DNA of 64,000 nt, taken from NCBI RefSeq assembly GCF_030272615.1, contig NC_081407.1:438743230-438807229 (forward strand). Direction: 5' to 3'. This stretch comes from Cryptomeria japonica (Eukaryota > Streptophyta > Pinopsida > Cupressales > Cupressaceae). Below the pieces are notes generated by a model that was not told the origin of the DNA, searched no databases, and saw nothing but the letters and a program-made list of their open reading frames with translations. Positions 1 through 11,892 of this stretch are shown here, piece by piece (the first letter of the stretch is position 1; each line of letters begins with the position of its first letter). The position numbers and the translations under genes are program-made.

Positions 1-346
1 ATACTCAACAAGATGAGTAGTAGACATGAGTAGCCACTAAAAACATAGAATGAAAATGGAACTTACCCAATGGAAAGAGGCTTAGTTGTTTAGTGGAATA
101 ATTCCTATTCTAGTCAATCCATACAAGGTTAGAAAGAAAAATGGACTCCTAGGAATTTCAATATCTTCCCATGGTCAATCCACATCTAACCAAAGGCTTG
201 GACACACTTTTGGGAGATGGTAAAATACATGCATGTAAATACTAGGTCTTACTCCAATAAATTCTATATTTGAGAGTTAATCAATTTTATTCCAAACACT
301 TAATATATTTATTAATATTATTCCTATCCTCAATCAAAGTGATGAA
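1..346. other. Left flank of element A, no gene seen
   Basis: AT-rich DNA with no convincing reading frame or recognisable repeat. It should be contiguous, before insertion, with the sequence starting at 11893, because element A between them is bounded by a 5-bp target-site duplication. Confidence 0.6.
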
Positions 347-351
347 GGAAT
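347..351. repeat. Target-site duplication of element A, left copy (GGAAT)
   Basis: GGAAT directly precedes the LTR start TGTAATAACC. The same five bases follow the other LTR at 11888-11892. Five bases is the usual integrase footprint for Ty3/gypsy elements, so this fixes the ends of element A. Confidence 0.93.
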
Positions 352-442
352 TGTAATAACCCACCTTAATTAACCCAACAAAATTGACCATTCTTTTTTT
401 TTTGTTTAATTTAATCATTGTGTTTGATTCAATTGCATACTT

Positions 443-600
443 TGGGCATCCATATTTGGATTAGGTATTCATCCATTTGGGATGAGCATCTAACCATACG
501 GGTTAGGCATCGGTCCATACGGGACATAAGATTTTATCTATCCAATACGGGATAGGCATCTACCCATACGGGGTAGGCATCTATCCAATCGGGATAGGAG
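443..600. repeat. Minisatellite inside the element A LTR
   Basis: About six degenerate units of roughly 22-26 bp, each around the core CCATACGGG followed by a variant of TTAGGCATC. Units differ by small substitutions and one is extended. The same array lies in the other LTR at about 8545-8715, so it predates the insertion of A. Confidence 0.8.
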
Positions 601-2112
601 GTGCTCTGGCCAGAGACATAGACTCATCAGGACCATTCAGGTCCTGAGCCACTCACTAAGTACTACACTCTTCTAACAGAAGTGCACCGAGGTCATCGTC
701 CTTAGGAGTAATTAAATAACATAATTCAAGCTTGAATTTTGCCTCAAAATTTGGCTTAAAGCCTCGAGAAGTCAAGCGAATCCATACGTGATTCCTTCCG
801 AGTATGCATTGAATTACTTTTTCCATTTTATTCTACTTATCTTTCAAATTAGGATTCTTACCCAATCCTTCTTTTTACCAAGCCTAGATCCCTCCCACGA
901 ACGCCTGAGTACTAGGGACAACTCCATCCCAAGACCGCCTACATACCCATTTTGGCACGGGATCAAGGCGTAGAATATGTAGTTCTATTTTCTACTCTAA
1001 GGTTTGATGTAAACTGATTAGTGGGTACGCAACCCTTTCTAGGGTCAATGTCCCAGACAGTTTCTCTACGGTTGCTACCCACGATGGTAGTGCTTAAGCA
1101 AAGGCTCAAGATGGCCTATTGCTTGTGGCCTAAAACAACTAGATCCTAATTCTTATCATAAGCGTCACCCTTGACCAATTGTCAATCAACAACAATTCTT
1201 CGAGATTAAATCAATTTCATAAAAGCATTTCACTCATCATCCCTATAGGGGTTTACTATAGTTTAACTCAGCGGATGAAAGATCGTTTCAGAATTATCTT
1301 ATTAAATTATCGATCCAAGGGGGATTACCTGCCCCTTGGATTTTAACTTCCAAGTGTCCCTTATTACTCCGCGATGATTTATAGGGACGATGCCACAGAT
1401 GTCATTGATGCAGATTTATTAGGCGTTAAGTGCAGTAGTTCAACACAACGACATTACCCGTAAGCGTGACCCAGAGGCACTGTATATACCAAATGCTGCT
1501 AGGTTTTGGTTTTCCAACTTCTTTTATTTAATTTTTTAACTTATGAAAAACATTATGCTTGGAAAATAATTATGAATTGAACGCATATGCAAAGCTCAAT
1601 TAATTGAAATAACTACTTGATGAATTACACGGAATAATAAAAAAAAACCATAACTAACATTATTTATTATTCAAAACTTGAAATATAACTTGCATAAAAA
1701 TGATAATTATGAAATTTGCATATTAATAATTAAAAGTGAAACTTGCAAGGAGATGGAACGCCAATAATGTAATCAATGTAAAGAATTTGCATGAGGCGAA
1801 GGTAGTGTAAGTTACATGCGAGAATATCGCTTATAAAGCCACTAATTCCAAAATAGAATTTAGCTTCAAATCATTTAATATGGATCAATTGCTTAGGTGG
1901 ATAAAAAAAAGAATCTAATTTATAATATTTTTTATAATTTAATTTACAGTTTATAAATTGCTAAAACTAATTATAAATCTAAAAAATTACCTAAGTTAAA
2001 ATTTTTATTAAACTTAAATTTTATATATATAAAAAAGAATTTAATTAAACTAAAATTTTATATATAAAAAAAGAGAATTTAACACTTAACATTTAAATTT
2101 GAATTTTGTTTA

Positions 2113-2300
2113 ATGGCATGGTACCGAGGAGTGGGAAGGGCCCACGGGTCCCATCATCACTACGGGCCTGTGGGCGCAGACCCGCAGTGATGAGGGGACC
2201 GCCGTGGTCCCCCCACTACCTTGCAACCACTGCCGTAGCAGTGACCGTAGGTTAGTGGAGGGTACCACTAGGTACCCGCCCAACCTGCGACTTTAACTAT
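2113..2300. repeat. GC-rich hairpin block in the element A LTR
   Basis: A GC-rich island in an AT-rich LTR. An inverted repeat has one arm starting CCACGGGTCCC at 2142 and ending CATCATCAC at 2160, and a complementary arm GTGATGAGGGGACC at 2187-2200 continuing to CCGTGG. About 26 nt separate the arms. A second small palindrome, CACTGCCGTAGCAGTG, follows. The matching block in the other LTR is at about 10231-10415. The role is unknown; promoter or RNA-structure function is only a guess. Confidence 0.7.
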
Positions 2301-2400
2301 GCCCATCCCCTCCTGCAGCAACCCTCAAACCTATGTGCATTCATTTTGCTGTACGTGTGTTGCATCAAATTTTATTTTATTTTCTTTTACGATAATTTAA

Positions 2401-2404
<4 letters not shown>

Positions 2405-2440
<36 letters not shown>
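2405..2440. repeat. TA dinucleotide microsatellite
   Basis: An uninterrupted alternating AT run. The equivalent run in the other LTR (about 10525-10574) is longer, which accounts for part of the LTR length difference. Confidence 0.9.
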
Positions 2441-2442
<2 letters not shown>

Positions 2443-3656
2443 CAGTTTTAATTTATTTGAGCACAAAGAGTAGTATTGAGAGATTTATTCCTTAGTTTTC
2501 AACTATTATTCCTAGAGAGCAGAGAGAAGTAGATAACCAGACATAAAAATATTAATGGAACCCAATGAGAATAACACAGAGGATTATTCACAACGAAATC
2601 TATTCCTCCATTTCAACTAATTTTCACAAAGAGAATACATAACCAGATAAAAATAAATAAAAATATATATTTATGAAATCAAATGAGATCAAGGATTCAT
2701 TCACAGGGAGATATATTCTTCAATTTCAACTGATATTCATAGGGGGATTTTCTTTTAGATTCCTATTCGAAGAGCCAGAGAGATGGATTTGAGGGAGGAA
2801 ATAAAGATTAAGATTCAAATCACATAGGGAAGAGTTTTTAATCTCAAAGAAACAAAAGAATTTTTAAATAAGGGAAACATGATTTTTTTTTTTTTTTTGG
2901 ATAGATCTAAAATCTTTGGAAAAAAAACAATAAGCAAGATCATGTGCATATTTCTTAAGGAAAATAAGATAAAAACTATCTTTTACATGCATTATGTGAA
3001 AGTAATTTATCAATATTTATTCCTAATAAGAAGAAAAGATTTACAATAAGGGAAGATTTAGAAACCATATTTTGGATAATACCATTTCTCATATGTGAAT
3101 GCGAATAACAAGAATATAACCTAGCTTATCGAAGCTTGATGTTGAATCCTCTAGCTATCATCTCGAACCTTCCTTGCAACTTGAGAGATATCTTTCAACA
3201 ACAACTTAAAAATCTTGCAACGAAAATGAGACTACCAAAGAAGATCCTACTACTAAAAACTTGAGAAATTTTCTTCAAAACATCATCAACTCCCTTCTTT
3301 GAAACTTGCATATCATTTTATAAGAAAAATCCCTCCATTCCACTATCTAAAAAAATTAATTAAAAAGGAGATTCTTTTTCAATATTGGACTCATGCAAAT
3401 TGATTAAACTTAGTGGGGGAGTTACATGCAAGGTGGTGCAGATTCATCTAGAAGTTTCTTATTCTTCCTACAACATGTGCCATAATTGGGAGTGGAAAAT
3501 AAAAAAATAAATTAAAATAATTATATTCTCCAAGTGTGTGTGTGTGTGTGTTCATTTTATTCTTTTATAACATTTATTCAATCATTTTAAGTAATTTAAC
3601 CAAAAACATAATAGAATTGTATTTAAATCAAAAAGTGATAGAGAAGGGTTGTGACA

Positions 3657-3668
3657 TCCCCCCCCCTT
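3657..3668 (-). promoter_or_regulatory. Polypurine tract of element A
   Basis: On the minus strand, AA followed by a run of nine G and an A directly precedes the 3' LTR. This is the expected plus-strand DNA primer for reverse transcription, at the position required for a minus-strand element. Confidence 0.85.
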
Positions 3669-3728
3669 AATTTGTGCATCGTCCCGATGCACTTATTGAA
3701 CGTCTTCAAAGGAGTCTATAGTTCATGA

Positions 3729-5225
3729 TTAAAACAAAAAAGGAAACAACTGCTGCATCTCTCTAGTATCTTCCCACATGGCATTCTTCTCATCATACTG
3801 GTTCCATTATACTTTGCATTGATCAACCTCTCTATTGCGCAATTGGCACTGGCGCCTCTCTAAGATTTTGAATGGCTCTATCATTATTCCTCCCATTTCC
3901 TTGACCTGTAAAGCATCCCAATTTAAAATGTGTTTCTCATCAGGTACATACTTTTTAAGAAGAGATACATGGAAGACATCATGGATTCGGCTCAACTGGG
4001 GAGGTAAGGCCAACCAGTATGCAACTGGATTAATCCTTTCCAATATTTCAAAAGGCCCAACATAACAAGGTGCAAGCTTGGTCTTTTTTCCAAACCTTAT
4101 GGAACTCTTGTGTGGCCTAACCCTTAGGAAGACATTCTCTCCCACCTCAAACTCCCTTGTTGTCCTATTTTTGTCTGCATAACTCTTCTGCCTATCCGAG
4201 GCTTCCCTCAATCTCTGCCTAATTTCCTTAGTTTTCCTTTCCATTTCTTTCAACATATCTGGTTCAACAATTACTCTATCTTCAAGACTATCCCAACTCA
4301 AAGATGTTCGACATGGTCTACCATACAATGCTTCAAAAGGTGCCATTCCCAAAGATGTTTGATATGTATTATTGTAAGCAAATTCTACCAGAGGTAGGTA
4401 CTCTTCCCATTTCTTTTGTTGGTCCATGCAGTACATGTGAAGTAGGTCTTCCATAATTTGATTTGTCCTTTCTATCTAACGGTTGGTTTCAGGATGGTAT
4501 GCAGTGCTAAAATTTAGTTGAGTTCCCAGAGCCGATTGAAGGGTGGTCCAAAACCTTGAAGTGAATCTAGCATCTCTGTCTGATATGATTTTCTTTGGTA
4601 TTCCATGCAACCTAAATATTTCCTTAACAAAACACCTAGCCAAGGTAGGTGCATCATCCGTTAGGTTCCCTGGTATAAAGTGTGCCACCTTAGTGAGTTT
4701 GTCAATTACCACCATTATTGTATCATGTCTAGAAGGTGACGTGGGTTACCCTTGCACAAAATCCATGCTAATAACTTGCCACTTGTGTTGAGGTACATCA
4801 TGTAATTGTAACAATCCAGCTGGATGTCTATGTTCTTCCTTTACTCTTTGACACTCCAAACATTTAGCCACATATTTGACTATGTCATTCTTCATCCCTT
4901 GCCAAAAGTATGACTTCTTTAGATCTACATAAAGTTTGTTAACTCCTGGGTGCCCTGAATAAGGGGCATTGTGAGCCTCCGACAAGACTACTTCCCTTAA
5001 GTTTCTTGAATTAGGAATATAGATTCTATTATTGTATCTGAGCAACCCATCTTCATCTAATGTATACCCTTCAATCTTAGGATCGGTTGGATCATGTTCT
5101 AATGTCAATTTGACTTTCTCATACCATGGGTCGTGACCCTGCTCATCCATCACTTGCCTTTTGAAAGAAGTTTTGAATGTTGCTATAGTCATCAAGTGTC
5201 TCCTCCTACTTAAAGCATCTGCCAT
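3729..5225 (-). pseudogene. Element A integrase and C-terminal chromodomain, broken
   Basis: Integrase inserts the cDNA into chromosomes; the chromodomain is thought to steer it to marked chromatin. The 5' part (5225-4746) begins at the RNase H to integrase junction (MADALSRR) and holds the zinc-binding H-H-C-C region, ending CLECQRVK. The catalytic core (4715-4476 and on) shows the first Asp in [12 protein letters not shown], the second in ISDRDARF, and a Glu shortly after YHPETNR, so the D-D-E set is visible. The C-terminal part runs through an RIHDVFHVSLLKKY motif into a chromodomain with ILERR, an NQYDE-like stretch and a MWEDT motif, ending at a stop near 3729. In-frame stops lie at about 4746, 4476 and 3807, the last inside the chromodomain. 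Confidence 0.88.
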
Positions 5226-6398
5226 CCTATTTTCCTTCCTCTTAATATATTCAATTTCAAAATCATATTCACTTAGAAACTCTAACCACCTTCTTTGTCT
5301 GGAATTTAAGTGGGGTTGGGTAAAGATGTACTTTAGTCCTTGGTTATCTGACTTTAATTCGAAGGGCTTCCCTAGTAAGAAGTGTCTCCATTTCTATAGG
5401 GCATGCACAATCACTGCTAACTCTAAGTCATGGGGTGCATAATTAACTTCATGAGTCTTTAGCTTCCTAGATTCGTAAGCTACTACCCCTTCATCTTGGA
5501 TGAGTACTCCTCCTAAACCTTCAATAGAAGCATCAATTATGACTGTGAAGTGTCCATTCAGATTTGGCACCTTTAGAATGGGTGCTGAAGTTAGTTTTCC
5601 CTTCAAGATTTGGAATGCCTTATCACTTTGTTCTATCCACACAAAACTTTTACCCTTCCTTTGTAACGAGGTGATGGGGTGTTCTATCTTAGATAATCCT
5701 TGTACAAACCTCCTATAGTAACCTGCTAGCCCTATAAAGCTTCTTACCTCTGAAACATTTTTAGGGGTCGGCCATTCTACTATTGCCTTTATCTTATCTC
5801 GATCAACTACTATTCCTTCCTTTGATATTACATTCCCAAGGTAGTGAATCTTTTCCTCGAAGAAGACACATTTTGACAGTTTCCCATATAACTTATGTTC
5901 TCTCAACCTTTTCAAAACAATTTGTAGGTGTACTAAATGTTCCTCCTCATTCCTAGAGTAAATCAATATGTCATCCAGAAATACCAAAACAAATTTATCC
6001 AAGTAGTCATGGAGTACATTATTCATTAGGTTCATAAATGCAGCTGGGGCGTTGGTTACACCAAAAGGAACTACTATGAATTCATAATGCCCATATCTAG
6101 TCCTGAAAGCTATTTTTGGAATGTCTTCCTCCTTAATTCTGAGTTGATGGTACCCTGACCGGAGGTCTATCTTTGAGAAAACTACTACTCCTTTCATTTG
6201 GTCAAAAAGATCCTTTATGCGAGGTAAGGGATACCTATTCTTTATTGTGACCTTGTTCAACATCCTATAGTCGATGCATAGTCTTAAGGTTCCATCCTTC
6301 TTCTTAACAAACAAGACTGGCGCTCCCCATGGTGATACACTTGGCCTTATTAATCTCTTAGCTAAGAGTTCCTCTAATTGCATCTTGAGTTCTTGCAA
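5226..6398 (-). pseudogene. Element A reverse transcriptase and RNase H, broken
   Basis: Copies element RNA to DNA and removes the RNA strand. The long open part (6398-5394) has, in order, the [21 protein letters not shown] start typical of Ty3/gypsy, [41 protein letters not shown] and the active-site box [10 protein letters not shown] connection region follows, then RNase H starting [16 protein letters not shown] with its first catalytic Asp. A stop at about 5394 interrupts RNase H; the same frame continues to MADALSRR at 5225. The frame upstream is shut by a stop at 6399, so the M at 6398 is not a natural start; in the intact element this would be one gag-pol or pol chain. Confidence 0.92.
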
Positions 6399-7199
6399 TT
6401 AAGTTGTGTTCATTCGGTAAGGTGCCCTTGATACTGGTTCAGCTCCCGATAGTACTTTGATAGAAAAGTAAAACTTCCTTTTGGGGGGTAAACCAGGTAA
6501 TTCTTCTGGAAATACATCCTTGAATTCTTTTAAGAAAGGGGTATTTTCAAAGGTTGGGGTATTTTCCTCTTTTCCTTCATCAATTTCAACCATATAGATT
6601 AGGCCTCCTCTTCTTCTTTCCTTCTTTAATTGCATGGCTGATATGGTTTCTATACTAATGGGGTTAAACTTTCCAGGGATTTTGACCCTTTTTCCTCCAT
6701 CATCCAGACATTCAACAACTTTTCTATAGCAATCTACATTAGCTTGATGGTCTGTTAACCAACTCATTCCAATAATTACATCATATAATCCTAGGGGTGC
6801 CACATAGAGATCTACCCTTGTTTCAAACTCAGGAAATTGTACCCTTGCCCTCGGAAAACACTTAGTTACTTCCCTAGTTGCCTTATCCCCATATTGAACC
6901 ATCCATGATGACTCCATTTGATTAACTTTTCATGCATATTTTCTTACTAATTCAAGTGAGATGAAACATTCAGATGACCTAGCGTCAATTAGAATTGAAA
7001 TTGGTTGTTCAAATAGTGTACCTGTAGTTTCCACGGGAACATCCTGGTATCTTCCTCTTTGATTCCTAACTGCTGCATGAATCCTTTGTTGGGGTCCTTG
7101 TTGGGGTTGATTGGCCCTAATCTGACCTTGCATCTTGGGACACTCTCTAGAAAAATGGTTTCCCCCACACATGAAGCATCCACCTAGAGGACCCCTCAT
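6399..7199 (-). pseudogene. Element A CCHC knuckle and aspartic protease region, broken
   Basis: Minus strand from 7199 opens with the zinc knuckle CFMCGGNHFSRECPK (C-x2-C-x4-H-x4-C), which binds RNA, then a linker. The retroviral-type protease follows around ISILIDARSS: the catalytic Asp is there but the usual Ser/Thr-Gly after it reads Ala-Arg, so activity is doubtful. After a stop at about 6930 the frame continues with a hydrophobic strand and GLYDVIIGMSWL, which is the usual LGMDWL-type C-terminal protease motif, and reaches the linker before the reverse transcriptase. The segment lies in the pol frame, different from gag upstream. Confidence 0.85.
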
Positions 7200-7252
7200 G
7201 CCTTGGTTCCTAGGAGGATCATTCCTTGTTTCATTGGCCCTGGGTGGATAAG

Positions 7253-8314
7253 TTATCTTGCTCTACTGGTCATTCTTGTTGTAGTTGCCTCTGTTATTAT
7301 TGCGCTGGTTAATAGGTTATTATTATTATTATTTCCATTCCTTTGATATTGATTAGGGGGTGGCCTTCTTTCAGAAGAATTATTCCTTTGACCTTTGTTG
7401 AAGTTAGTGTTCCCATTGAATTTTTGCTTCCTTTTAAATGAGTGGTTCCCATTATAGTTTCGCCCTGCTAGTGTTTGGATCTTCCTCTCTTGCCTTAGGG
7501 ACTTTTCAAGTACTTCGTTCATGTTTTTGGGTCCATGCATGTCAACCTCTGCCCCTATGTTGGTATTTAGCCCCAAAATGAACTTCCTTGCTTGGCCTTC
7601 TTCATATTTCTGGTACATAGGTACATATTTAAGCAATTTGGCGAACTTATCCCAATATTGTTGGACTGATAGGGGCCCTTGACGTAGATTATGGAATTCT
7701 GTCACCTTCTCACCAAAGAACAATTAAGGGAGCCACCTCTCTTGGAAGTGGTAAACAAATTGATCCCATGTGACCGTATCCCTACTATACCCATTTTGTT
7801 CCTTGGTGTTGGTCCACCAACTAGCTGCCTCCCCTGTGAGTTGATAGGAACCCCATAAGGCTTTGGTTGTTTTGCTAAAATCTCTTAGTTCAAAATAATT
7901 TTCCATTTCATTTAACCAATTCTCAGCTCCACCAATTTGCCTCCCATCGAACTTAGGAGGGGTGATTTTCTTTATATCCTTGGAGAGTTCCAATATGTTA
8001 TTTTCTTTTCTATTACTCATCATATTCCCTTGATTGCTACCAAGGTTTCCATTTTCAGTACCACTTCAATTTTCAAAGTCATTCTGCCTTACCCTAAGGT
8101 CCTGCATTGATTGTTCCAAGAAGTTTATTTTATCTCTTTACTCGGTTAGAAGGTTGATTATAGCCTCAATCCCATCTTCATTATTTCCTAGGTTATGTTG
8201 ATCCCCTTCATGGTCTTCCTCATGGATTTATTCATGGTTTTCTTCCCTTTGACTCCTAGTGGTAGTACGTCTTCCATTACCCCTTCCTCTTCCTCTTTCT
8301 CTTCCTCTAGCCAT
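7253..8314 (-). pseudogene. Element A gag, broken
   Basis: Structural capsid protein. The ATG at 8314 begins MARGRERGRGRG, a basic Arg-Gly start common in this group. The retrotransposon gag core lies at about 8023-7600: PPKFDGRQIGGAENWLNEMENYF, then WWTNTKEQNG, then LRQGPLSVQQYWDKF. An Asn-rich linker follows. In-frame stops occur near the start and at 7724. In the linker, at an ATT triplet run around 7315-7335 on the plus strand, the frame changes and the knuckle region continues in another frame, so slippage at this microsatellite probably broke the gag-pol frame. Confidence 0.88.
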
Positions 8315-8449
8315 TCTAGGTTTTTACCTGAAAGTTAAATTATGTAGTTAGTTCTTGGTTTAGGATTTTAAAATTTAATTTCTACCATTGCAAAACATTC
8401 CCTTAGTTGTATAAATTGAAGTGAGCACAATGCCTAGATTTGAACCTTT

Positions 8450-8461
8450 GCTCTGATACCA
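8450..8461 (-). promoter_or_regulatory. Primer-binding site of element A (initiator tRNA-Met)
   Basis: Minus strand TGGTATCAGAGC, two bases after the 5' LTR end. This is the standard plant primer site complementary to the 3' end of initiator tRNA-Met. Its side fixes the element's orientation. Confidence 0.95.
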
Positions 8462-8463
8462 CA

Positions 8464-10521
8464 TGTAATAACCCACCTTAATTAACCCAACAAAATTGAC
8501 CATTCTTTTTTTTTTTTGTTTAATTTAATCATTGTGTTTGATTCACTTGCATACTCTAGGCATCCATCCATTTGGATTAGGCATTCATCCATCCGGGATG
8601 AGCATCTAACCATACGGGTTAGGCATCGGTCCATACGGGACATAAGATTTCATCTATTCAATACGGGATAGGCATCTACCCATACGGGGTAGGCATTTAT
8701 CTAATCGGGATAGGAGGTGCTCTGGCCAGAGACTTAGACTCATCGGGACCATTCGAGTCCTGAGCCACTCACTAAGTACTACACTCTTCTAACAGAAGTG
8801 TACAGAGGTCGCCGTCCTTAGGAGTAATTAAATAACATAATTCAAGCTTGAATTTCGCCTCAGAATTTGGCTTAAAGCCTCGGGAAGTCAAGTGAATCCA
8901 TACGGGATTCCTTCAGAGTATGCATTGAATTACTTTTACCATTTTATTATACTTATCTTTCAAATTAGGATTCTTACTCAATCCTTCTTTTTACCAAGCC
9001 TAGACCCCACCCACGAACACCTGAGTACTAGGGACAACTCCATCCCAAGACTGCCTACATACTCGTTGCGGCACGAGATCAAGGTGTAGAATATGTAGTT
9101 CTATTTTCTACTCTAAGGTTTGATGTAAACTGATTAGTGGGTACGCAACCCTTTCTAGGGTCAATGTCCTAGATAGTTTCTCTATGGTTGCTACCCATGA
9201 TGGTAGCACTTAAGAAAAGGCTCAAGATGGCCTATTGCTTGTGGCCTAAAACAACTAGAACCTAATTCTTATCATAAGCGTCACCCTTGACCAATTGTCA
9301 ATTGACAACAATTATTCAAGATTAAATCAATTTCATAAAAGCATTTCACTCATCATCCCTATAGGGGTTTACTATAGTTTAACTCAGCAGATGAAAGATC
9401 GTTTTAGAATTATCTTATTAAATTATCGATCCAAGGGGGATTACCCACCCCTTGGATTTTAACTTCCAAGTGTCCCTTATTACTCCCCGATGATTTATAG
9501 GGACGATGCCACAGACGTCGTTGATGCAACTTTATTAGGCATTAAGTGTAGTAGTTCAACACAATGGCATTACCCGTAAGCGTGACCCAGAGGCACTATA
9601 TATACCGAACGCTGCTAGGTTTTGGTTTTCCAACTTCCCTTATTTAATTTTCTAACTTATGAAAAACATCATGCTTGGAAAATAATTATGAATTGAACGC
9701 GTATGCAAAGCTCAATTAATTGAAATAACTACTTGATGAATTACACAGAATAAAAAAAAAAAAACCATAACTAACATTATTTATTATTCAAAACTTGAAA
9801 TATAACTTGCATAAAAATGATAATTATGAAACTTGCATATTAATAATTAAAAGGGAAACTTGCAAGGAGATGGAATGCCAATAATGTAATCAATGTAAAG
9901 AATTTGCATGAGGCGAAGGTAGTGTAAGTTACATGCGAGAATATCGCTTATAAAGCCACTAATTCCAAAGTAGAATTTAGCTTCAAATCATTTAATATGG
10001 ATCAATTGCTTAAGTGGATAAAAAAAAGAATCTAATTTATAATATTTGGTATAATTTAATTTACAGTTTATAAATTGCTAAAACTAATTATAAATCTAAA
10101 AAATTACCTAAGTTTAAAATTTTATTAAACTAAAATTTTATATATATAAAAAAGAATATAATTAAACTAAAATTTTATATATTAAAAAAGAGAATTTAAC
10201 ACTTAACATTTAAATTTGAATTTTGTTTAATGGCATGGTACCGGGGAGTGGGAAGGGCCCACGGGTCCCATCATCATTGTGGGCCTGTGGGCGCAGACCC
10301 GCAGTGATGAGGGGACCACCGTGGTCCCCCCGACTACCCTGCGGCCACTGCCGTAGCAGTGACCGCAGGTTAGTGGAGGGTACCACTAGGTACCTACCCA
10401 ACCTGCGGCATTAACTCCGCTTGTCCCCTCTTGTAGCGGCCCTCAAACCTATGCGAATTCATTTCGCTGTACTTGTGCTGCATCAAATTTTATTTTATTT
10501 TCTTTTACGATAATTTAAATA

Positions 10522-10578
<57 letters not shown>

Positions 10579-11887
10579 TCCAGTTTTAATTTATTTAAGC
10601 ACATAGAGTAGTATTGAGAGATTTATTCCTTAGTTTTCAACTATTATTCCCAGAGAGAAGTAGCTAACCAGACATAAAAATATTAATGGAACCCAATGAG
10701 AATAACACAGAGAGTTATTTACAGAGAGATTTATTCCTTAGTTTTCAACTATTATTCCCAGAGAGAAGTAGATAACCAAACATAAAAATATTAATGGAAC
10801 CCAATGAGAATAACACAGAGGATTATTCACAATGAAATCTATTCCTCCATTTCAACTAATTTTCACAGAGAGAATACATAACCAGATAAAAAAATAATAT
10901 ATATTTATGAAATCAAATGAGATCAAGGATTCATTCACAAGGGGATATATTCTTCAATTTCAATTGATATTCACAGAGGGATTTTCTTTTAGATTCCTAT
11001 TCGAAGAGCCAGAGAGATGAATTTGAGGGAAGAAAGAAAGATTAAGATTCAAATCACACAGGGAAGAGTTTTTAATCTCAGAGAAACAAAAGAATTTTTA
11101 AATAAGGGAAACATGATTTTTTTTTTTTTGGATAGATCGAAAATCTTTGGAAAAAAAACAATAAGCAAGATCATTTGCAAATTTCTTAAGGAAAATAAGA
11201 TAAAAACTATCTCTTAAATGCATTATGTGAAAGTAATTTATCAATATTTATTCCTAATAAGAAGAAAAGATTTAAAATAAGGGAAGATTTAGAAACCATA
11301 TTTTGGATAATACCATTTCTCATGTGTGAATGTGAATAACAAGAAGAGAACCTGGCTTATCGAAGCTTGATGTTGAATCTTCTAGCTATCGTCTTGATCC
11401 TTCCTTGCAACTTGAGAGATATATTTCAACAACAACTTAAAAATCCTACAATGAAAATGAGACTACCAAAGAAGATCCTATTACTAAAAACTTGAGAAAT
11501 TTTCCTCAAAACATCATCAACTCCCTTCTTTGAAACTTGCATATCATTTTATAAGAAAAATCCCTCCATTCCACTATCTAAAAAATTTAATTAAAAAGGA
11601 GATTCTTTTTCAATATTGGACTCATGCAAATTGATTAAACTTAGTGGGGGAGTTACATGCAAGGTGGTGGAGATTCATCTAGAAGCTTCTTATTCTTCCT
11701 ACAACATGTGCCATAATTGGGAGTGGAAAATAAATAAATAAATAAAAATAATTATATTCTTTAAGTGTGTGTGTGTGTGTGTTCATTTTATTATTTTATA
11801 ACATTTATTCAATCATTTTAAGTAATTTAACCAAAAACATAATAGAATTGTATTTAAATCAAAAAGTGATAGAGGAGGGTTGTGACA
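8464..11887 (-). repeat. Element A 5' LTR (right copy), 3,424 bp
   Basis: Same ends as 352-3656. It is longer mainly because of a 108-bp tandem duplication at 10619-10834 and a longer TA run (about 10525-10574). It carries the minisatellite, the GC hairpin block and the TG run at matching places. As the 5' LTR of a minus-strand element it would hold the promoter; I did not fix a start site. Confidence 0.93.
10619..10834. repeat. 108-bp tandem duplication private to one LTR of element A
   Basis: The segment starting AGATTTATTCCTTAG at 10619 starts again at 10727 with a few differences. The other LTR has it once (from about 2480). LTRs are identical at insertion, so the duplication arose either after insertion or in a template-switch event. 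Confidence 0.85.
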
Positions 11888-11892
11888 GGAAT
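11888..11892. repeat. Target-site duplication of element A, right copy (GGAAT)
   Basis: Matches 347-351 exactly. Confidence 0.93.

Larger units (their letters stand above)
352..3656 (-). repeat. Element A 3' LTR (left copy), 3,305 bp
   Basis: Begins TGTAATAACC and ends TTGTGACA; the second copy is at 8464-11887. It holds an imperfect minisatellite (443-600), a GC-rich hairpin block (2113-2300), a TA microsatellite (2405-2440) and a short TG run near 3533-3550. It lacks the 108-bp tandem duplication present in the other copy. At 3.3 kb the LTR is long compared with the roughly 4.8 kb internal region. Confidence 0.93.
352..11887 (-). mobile_element. Element A: complete Ty3/gypsy chromovirus, minus strand
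   Basis: A full-length LTR retrotransposon: two long direct repeats (352-3656 and 8464-11887), each beginning TG and ending CA, flanked by GGAAT. On the minus strand the order is 5' LTR, tRNA-Met primer site, gag with CCHC knuckle, protease, reverse transcriptase, RNase H, integrase, chromodomain, purine tract, 3' LTR. This order, with the C-terminal chromodomain, is that of chromoviruses; the long LTRs recall the Tekay/Del branch, which I infer without a tree. Coding frames hold one frameshift and several in-frame stops, so the copy cannot act alone. The LTR pair is well conserved, so the insertion looks relatively young for this window. Confidence 0.93.

Noticed and set aside
10210-10414. 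Short overlapping frames on both strands in the A LTR
   Set aside because: They come from the GC-rich hairpin block, which lacks stops by composition.
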